A stretch of 64,000 nt of DNA from Protula sp. h YS-2021 (Eukaryota > Annelida > Polychaeta > Sabellida > Serpulidae). The notes under the pieces are model-generated. The model was not told the DNA's origin. It worked only from the letters and a program-made list of their open reading frames with translations, and searched no databases. This document shows positions 59,651 to 64,000 of this stretch, in pieces; the stretch's first letter is position 1; every line of letters begins with the position of its first letter. Where the stretch lies: the NCBI GenBank assembly GCA_949752745.1, contig OX457026.1, forward strand, positions 33,324,911 to 33,388,910, read 5' to 3'. The translations under genes and the position numbers were made by a program.

Positions 59651-61717
59651 CTGAAAGCAGAATACCAGCACTTTTGAAAAATAGACATCAAACACTATTT
59701 TAGCTAGTTCAGCCCATCATTCATTCCCTAAAATGGTTTTATAAAATTTGCAAAAGGTAATATAATTTTTGACTTACACTTTGAGATAAAACAGGAATAA
59801 CAAATAAACACACATTTACTTGCGTATCTACAAAATCAGTAATAAATGCCTTCCGATTATTGAATTTAAATTTCATATTTTGATTTTGGCTACATGTGCT
59901 GAACTGTTCATACTATTGTAAGCGAAGGTTGTAGGGTAATTAAATTATGTATTATTCAGGAAGCAAGATAATGGCTGTATCCAAAATGCTAATCATCTAT
60001 GTCATTATTGATTAGATTCATTTCAGTATTATTGCAAAATCTTCTTTAACAAATAATGTTTTCGATTTGGAAAACCTGAACCTCGATAAAGTACACAGAG
60101 TATCTCCATATCGTCAAATTTGCTAAAATAATTCTGTGAGTACTGGATGCAAAGAAGAGCAGGTATGTTTTTAACTCTTCCACAAACAGTATTTCAAAAT
60201 ATTGTCATTAATTCGGTTGGTTTGATTATGGTTGATAATGCAGAAAATATTACCTGTGGGCCATTTTTTTCTTGTCTCCATATAGAACCCTATCTGCAAA
60301 TCAGTGTCAACTAGTGACATATGTCTCTCAATTTTTGGTGGAGCAGCGTGTTCATTGGCTGAGGATAAAGATATGTATATAACATACACACACGCACAGA
60401 AACATATTCCAAAGTGAGTTGAATTTTGGTGATCTTTGCTGCACATAAAAAACCCTTTTAGTCAGTTAATACATATCAACAAATCCAAATACTTAGCATA
60501 GTCAAAATTATTAAAAGATTTCTTTCAACAACAGACAATTATTATTTTGTTTGTTGACAAAAATGAATTTTATTTTTTAATTTGAAAAAAAAAATATATA
60601 TTTAAACGTTTCCCATTTGCAAAATACAGCAACATATAATTTTATAAAAGCAATGTATGAAAATTCTTTTGTTATAAGCCAAAAAGTAGAAGTTGGAACA
60701 AAAAAGAGTTTACTACCTTTGCTATGTTCATAATCGTTCTTTTGATCAGTTATGGTGCCCAAACTAGAATGACTTGGTGTTTTCTTGAATTCCGTGTTTG
60801 TATATCCGGTAAAAAGACTCACACTGCTCTGACGCCTAGAAGATTTCTTACTGTAGAGGTCAAGATCAGATGCAGCAAATTCCTTCTGGATTTCTACCGG
60901 CCATGTCTCTTGTCTTATGCAACATGCAATGTTACAAACTCCATACAGTAAAGAAAAAAGAAATACAAAATGTATATACTTGAAAAATACAAAAATGCCA
61001 ACTTTGCCTTATGATTATAACACTTTGCTTTATCATGGTGTGAATACATTTTTTTAATATGAATACGTGTTTTCAGGTAGGATTTAATGAAGCACTGCAT
61101 CACCTTTTTCGCCAGCTTTCTTCTATAAGTGTTTTCTTTATATCTGAGCTGATTCTTAGCTGCTCCACTACAAACCAAAACATTAACCTAAAGTCAGTTC
61201 AAGAAAATGAATGTTGAAAAGAATAAGTAGTTTAGAAGAAGCTTGATCAAATATGCAATTACGAGGAAATATTCAAGAAATACTCGATAATGACAGTGAA
61301 AAAATCTAGCTAAAGCAAAACCTTTTATAAGTTGCATTAGTAAATGCTTCAGGTTTGAAACAATGGTCGTAACATAAATTATTCTGTAGAATTACTAAAA
61401 TAATATTATTGCTAATCACGGGCAAACCAACAAGCTCCCTGATTATAAGTGATTGCATAAGCAACAGCATTGTCGGCTGATAACGCCAAATATTTAACGC
61501 AAACACGAAATACTGATTCCGGAAATAGCAAATCTTAGTCAAATTTCAAAACCGATTGACACGAATAAAATATCAAAAATAAAACTAAAAATTATGCAAA
61601 ATAATTCACACATACACACACACACACACCGTTGCAGAAATAAAGCGATCGTTACGTGCGTTGTAGGGACGGGTTTGACACGCTTGCGGTGGGTATCCAC
61701 ATCCTGGCACACACACT

Positions 61718-61802
<85 letters not shown>

Positions 61803-63028
61803 TTCTGGGTGAAAAGGGGGATTCTTATGATTCGTATATATCCATCCAACCCGATATATTTGCATAACTGCTGGCGATACTTTTTTAAATCACAAAGAAC
61901 AGACCGGTTTGTCAGATAAATAAAAAGACAAAATCATATCATTTTTATTATGAATAAATAGCTTAAAAGCTACACTACATTTTCTTACTCATGAAATCGG
62001 CCGGATTGTAGTGTGGCTTACACTGTAGACCAACACTCATGAAATGATCTAAGACTTTTGAAGATGCACCAAAATACACCACCTATACAACAAATTATTA
62101 AACATCAGGCCTGTTCTTCTTACTTTTAAATTTTTGAACAATTGATAAAAGGAGCAATATTTCTCGATTTCTCAATATTTGAAAGGGTCAACGTGCATTT
62201 CCACGTTTTACGATGTCTTCCGAATTCAAGTTACATACATTTTCTGTGACCGGACCGTGTTTCATTCTTATTTGCGATTTTAGTTACTAGTTACATAACA
62301 CTTGTCTATTCGTAAATGTATGCATTTTTACCTGTCCGTCCGCTAGAAGCAATAAGTTGTCGAACATGTGAAACATCTGACTAGATGGTTGGTGTATCGA
62401 CGCCACTATTGTTTTTTGACCTACAGTGGTGTATTTCTGTAGCGTCTCCACTAAGTTGTACGCTATTCCATAATCAAGACCACTCGTCGGTTCCTTGCGT
62501 AGTAGTTAATGTTATAAAATGAAGCAATAAACTGTAGAAAAACTCATACTTTAGATTTTAATTTGTGTCGATGTTGATTTTGTCAGAATCTCTTACTATA
62601 TCAAACCCATTAAAGTACAGTCTTTTAAAAAAGAATTAACACTATAAACACAGCTGCATGCCACATATAATAAAAATGTCAAATCCTAATTCATGTTCTG
62701 GATACCAGTCGTTGTGGGTTTTCAGCCTAGTTATTTTGTAAACAGAACTGTACCTTTCACTTTGTCAATTTTGTCCTTAGACGAGATTAAATGTATTTAA
62801 TAAAAGTAGCAGCGGCATGATAATTTTAGTAATATTGCTTTGCAAACAACTAATATTTACATGAAAAAATGAGCTTCATCTTATAACTTCTATTAAAATT
62901 AACAAGCGAATAGGCGCTCAAACTTACGTCAATCAGCAGTATGTCTGGATCAGTCAGTATTTCACATGCAATGGCGGCTCGTTTTCGCTCTCCGCCAGAC
63001 AGTCCCAAAATGAAGGCATTACCCATAA
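53351..63028 (-). CDS. ABCG-family half transporter, copy 2 (5' end outside window)
   Basis: Minus-strand exons: 63028-62928, 62493-62332, 62082-61989, 61167-61104, 60913-60717, 60358-60254, 59650-59540, 58989-58931, 58669-58612, 58154-57937, 56187-56097, 55679-55562, 53806-53657 and 53405-53351 (TAA). The 1583 nt give 526 residues in one frame. Every exon has the same length and phase as its partner in ABCG copy 1, so the two arose by tandem duplication. It carries signature [10 protein letters not shown], Walker B ILLID, EPTSGLD, H-loop [15 protein letters not shown], the coupling motif [19 protein letters not shown] and six hydrophobic helices. The phase 1 entry at 63028 demands upstream Walker A and Q-loop exons beyond 64000. 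Expected to work as a homodimer or heterodimer, possibly with copy 1 (inference). Confidence 0.86.
53434..53521. repeat. Tandem repeat, 44-base unit, two copies
   Basis: The unit tacattattactttcaacg, continuing to gattttcaa, occurs at about 53435 and 53479 with one visible change. It sits directly upstream, in transcript sense, of the last ABCG copy 2 exon, so it is intronic. Confidence 0.88.
55817..56042. repeat. Tandem repeat, 112-base unit, two copies
   Basis: Both copies contain ggctatatgtctttt, ataatatcaggtcacaagta and acatgctagttccatta, at 55843 and 55955 respectively. It lies in the ABCG copy 2 intron next to exon 56187-56097. Confidence 0.9.
60254..61167 (-). CDS. ABCG copy 2: linker exons
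   Basis: 61167-61104 ([13 protein letters not shown]), 60913-60717 ([19 protein letters not shown], then a Ser/Arg-rich stretch) and 60358-60254 (ending KKWPTG). It is polar and divergent from copy 1, apart from the TWP.EI and ASDL motifs and the closing WPTG. Confidence 0.8.
61608..61800. repeat. CA microsatellites, two tracts
   Basis: A short CA tract (about 61608-61629) and a long one (about 61709-61800) lie in an ABCG copy 2 intron. Long His/Thr or Val/Cys open frames across them are artefacts. Confidence 0.97.
61989..63028 (-). CDS. ABCG copy 2: C-terminal half of the ATP-binding cassette
   Basis: 63028-62928: [17 protein letters not shown] and ILLID. 62493-62332: [29 protein letters not shown] and LLLADGQ. 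62082-61989: [15 protein letters not shown] and HYNPADFM. The D-loop is the standard SGLD, whereas copy 1 has SGID. The Walker A and Q-loop exons are not in the window. Confidence 0.88.
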
Positions 63029-64000
63029 CTGGTTTAAAACATTGTATATGTTTCATGTTATTTAAAGAAAGAAACATCTTAAGGAAAAATGCAAAAATTT
63101 CACATCTAAACGCGGATTGATTCTCTTCGTAAATGCCTTGTTAAAATTGTGCTGAATCATTGGGAAATCGCGTGGTAACACAGACTATAAATAAAATAGA
63201 AACTTGACCTACGATACACGTATGACCCAGTGGAATATTAGTTTATGTAATGCAAATCTGAAAGGGTAGGACCGAACAGTTAAGAATTTTAACAGTACTA
63301 AGAAACAATTGATGGCCAGCTTCTAGTTTCATGTTGCCGTGATGGAAGCAACTATTAAAACAGTCCCTTCTATTGCACTTTTGGCGCTCAGATCTCTCCA
63401 AAAGAAAACAGTAGGGCGAGTCGATTCCACAAAACTGTGAGTTGTCACTGTGAATACCTTTAGAACACGGGTTAGGCCCCATCCATCGGTGTCGACAACA
63501 AATGGTCGAAACCAGCATAGAAGGTGTACATGTTGCACATCTTGCAATTACCTATTTATACCATGGTTTCTTAGAAGTGGTTGACTCAACAAAGCTAGGT
63601 TCCGAAAATGAACACCTGAAAAGATTACTTTAAAATTTTTGCTACTTTTCTGTATTTTTGGTAACATTAAAATCACATTATCCATTAAACTGCAATATGC
63701 ATTTACATTTGGGACGAAATTCTATGGAGTTATTGGATTTCAGGCCATCGCCAGATTTTCTGAATTTTCAAGACTTTTTCTTTCCCATTTTTGTTTTGTC
63801 GTTTCCAGGCATATCCTCCAATGAAATGAAACAGACAAAGAGTGGCCCGTCGCTTCTAGAACTACGTGAAATAGTGTTGACAAATGACGTCATTACCAGT
63901 GTCTCATATAGTCATGAAGCGTTCAAAGCTAAGTATCTCGAGAACGGTTGCACTTATAGCTGCAGTTACTTCACTCTGATTTTCGCAAACTAACCTACAT
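63029..64000 (-). other. Intron of ABCG copy 2 (continues past the window)
   Basis: No exon matching the copy 1 FAALLTLP segment was found, so the next upstream exon must lie beyond 64000. A minus-strand open frame at 63329-63547 (with STRPTVFFWRDLSAKSAI) has no family I recognise and may be a transposon scrap. Confidence 0.55.

Overview
The window looks like nuclear DNA of an invertebrate animal, most likely a lophotrochozoan such as a mollusc (inference, low certainty). It is AT-rich, intron-rich and full of long TA, CA and CT microsatellites and decayed retroelements. There are no operons and no long ORFs. Genes were recovered as chains of short exons with GT..AG borders and matching phases. 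No rRNA, tRNA or CRISPR array could be supported.

Left half, plus strand (about 2.3-29 kb): a tandem family of kringle-domain genes. Copy A (2319-4566) shows only a terminal kringle split over two exons. Copy B (9362-17636) appears intact: a type II membrane protein of about 381 residues with a cytoplasmic tail, one membrane helix, a stalk, kringle 1, an EGF domain and kringle 2, stopping directly after the last kringle cysteine. Copy C (23432-29040) is a chain of decayed exons in the same order and is a pseudogene. Kringle exon lengths of 184 + 91 nt (A) and 184 + 89, 277 + 91 nt (B), with the same phases, show common descent. Around them lie a LINE relic (about 0.56-0.96 kb), a LINE 3' tail inside copy B (15.6-16.1 kb) and several local tandem duplications.

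Right half, minus strand (32.3-64 kb): two tandem ABCG-type half transporters. ABCG copy 1 (44010 down to 32297) has 17 recognised exons encoding the ATP-binding cassette, a divergent linker and a six-helix membrane domain; only the extreme 5' exon is unplaced. ABCG copy 2 (63028 down to 53351) has the last 14 exons; its Walker A and Q-loop exons must lie beyond the right edge. All 14 shared exons have exactly the same length in both copies. Between them, one or two degenerate exons (about 49.8 and 50.6 kb) and a duplicated 3' flank mark a dead third copy. A decayed duplicate of one membrane-helix exon sits inside ABCG copy 1.

The two families converge near 29-32 kb. Nothing in the sequence shows that they work together. 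The kringle/EGF protein would be a cell-surface binding protein or receptor-like molecule. The ABCG proteins would be dimeric ATP-driven exporters of lipophilic substrates in a membrane.
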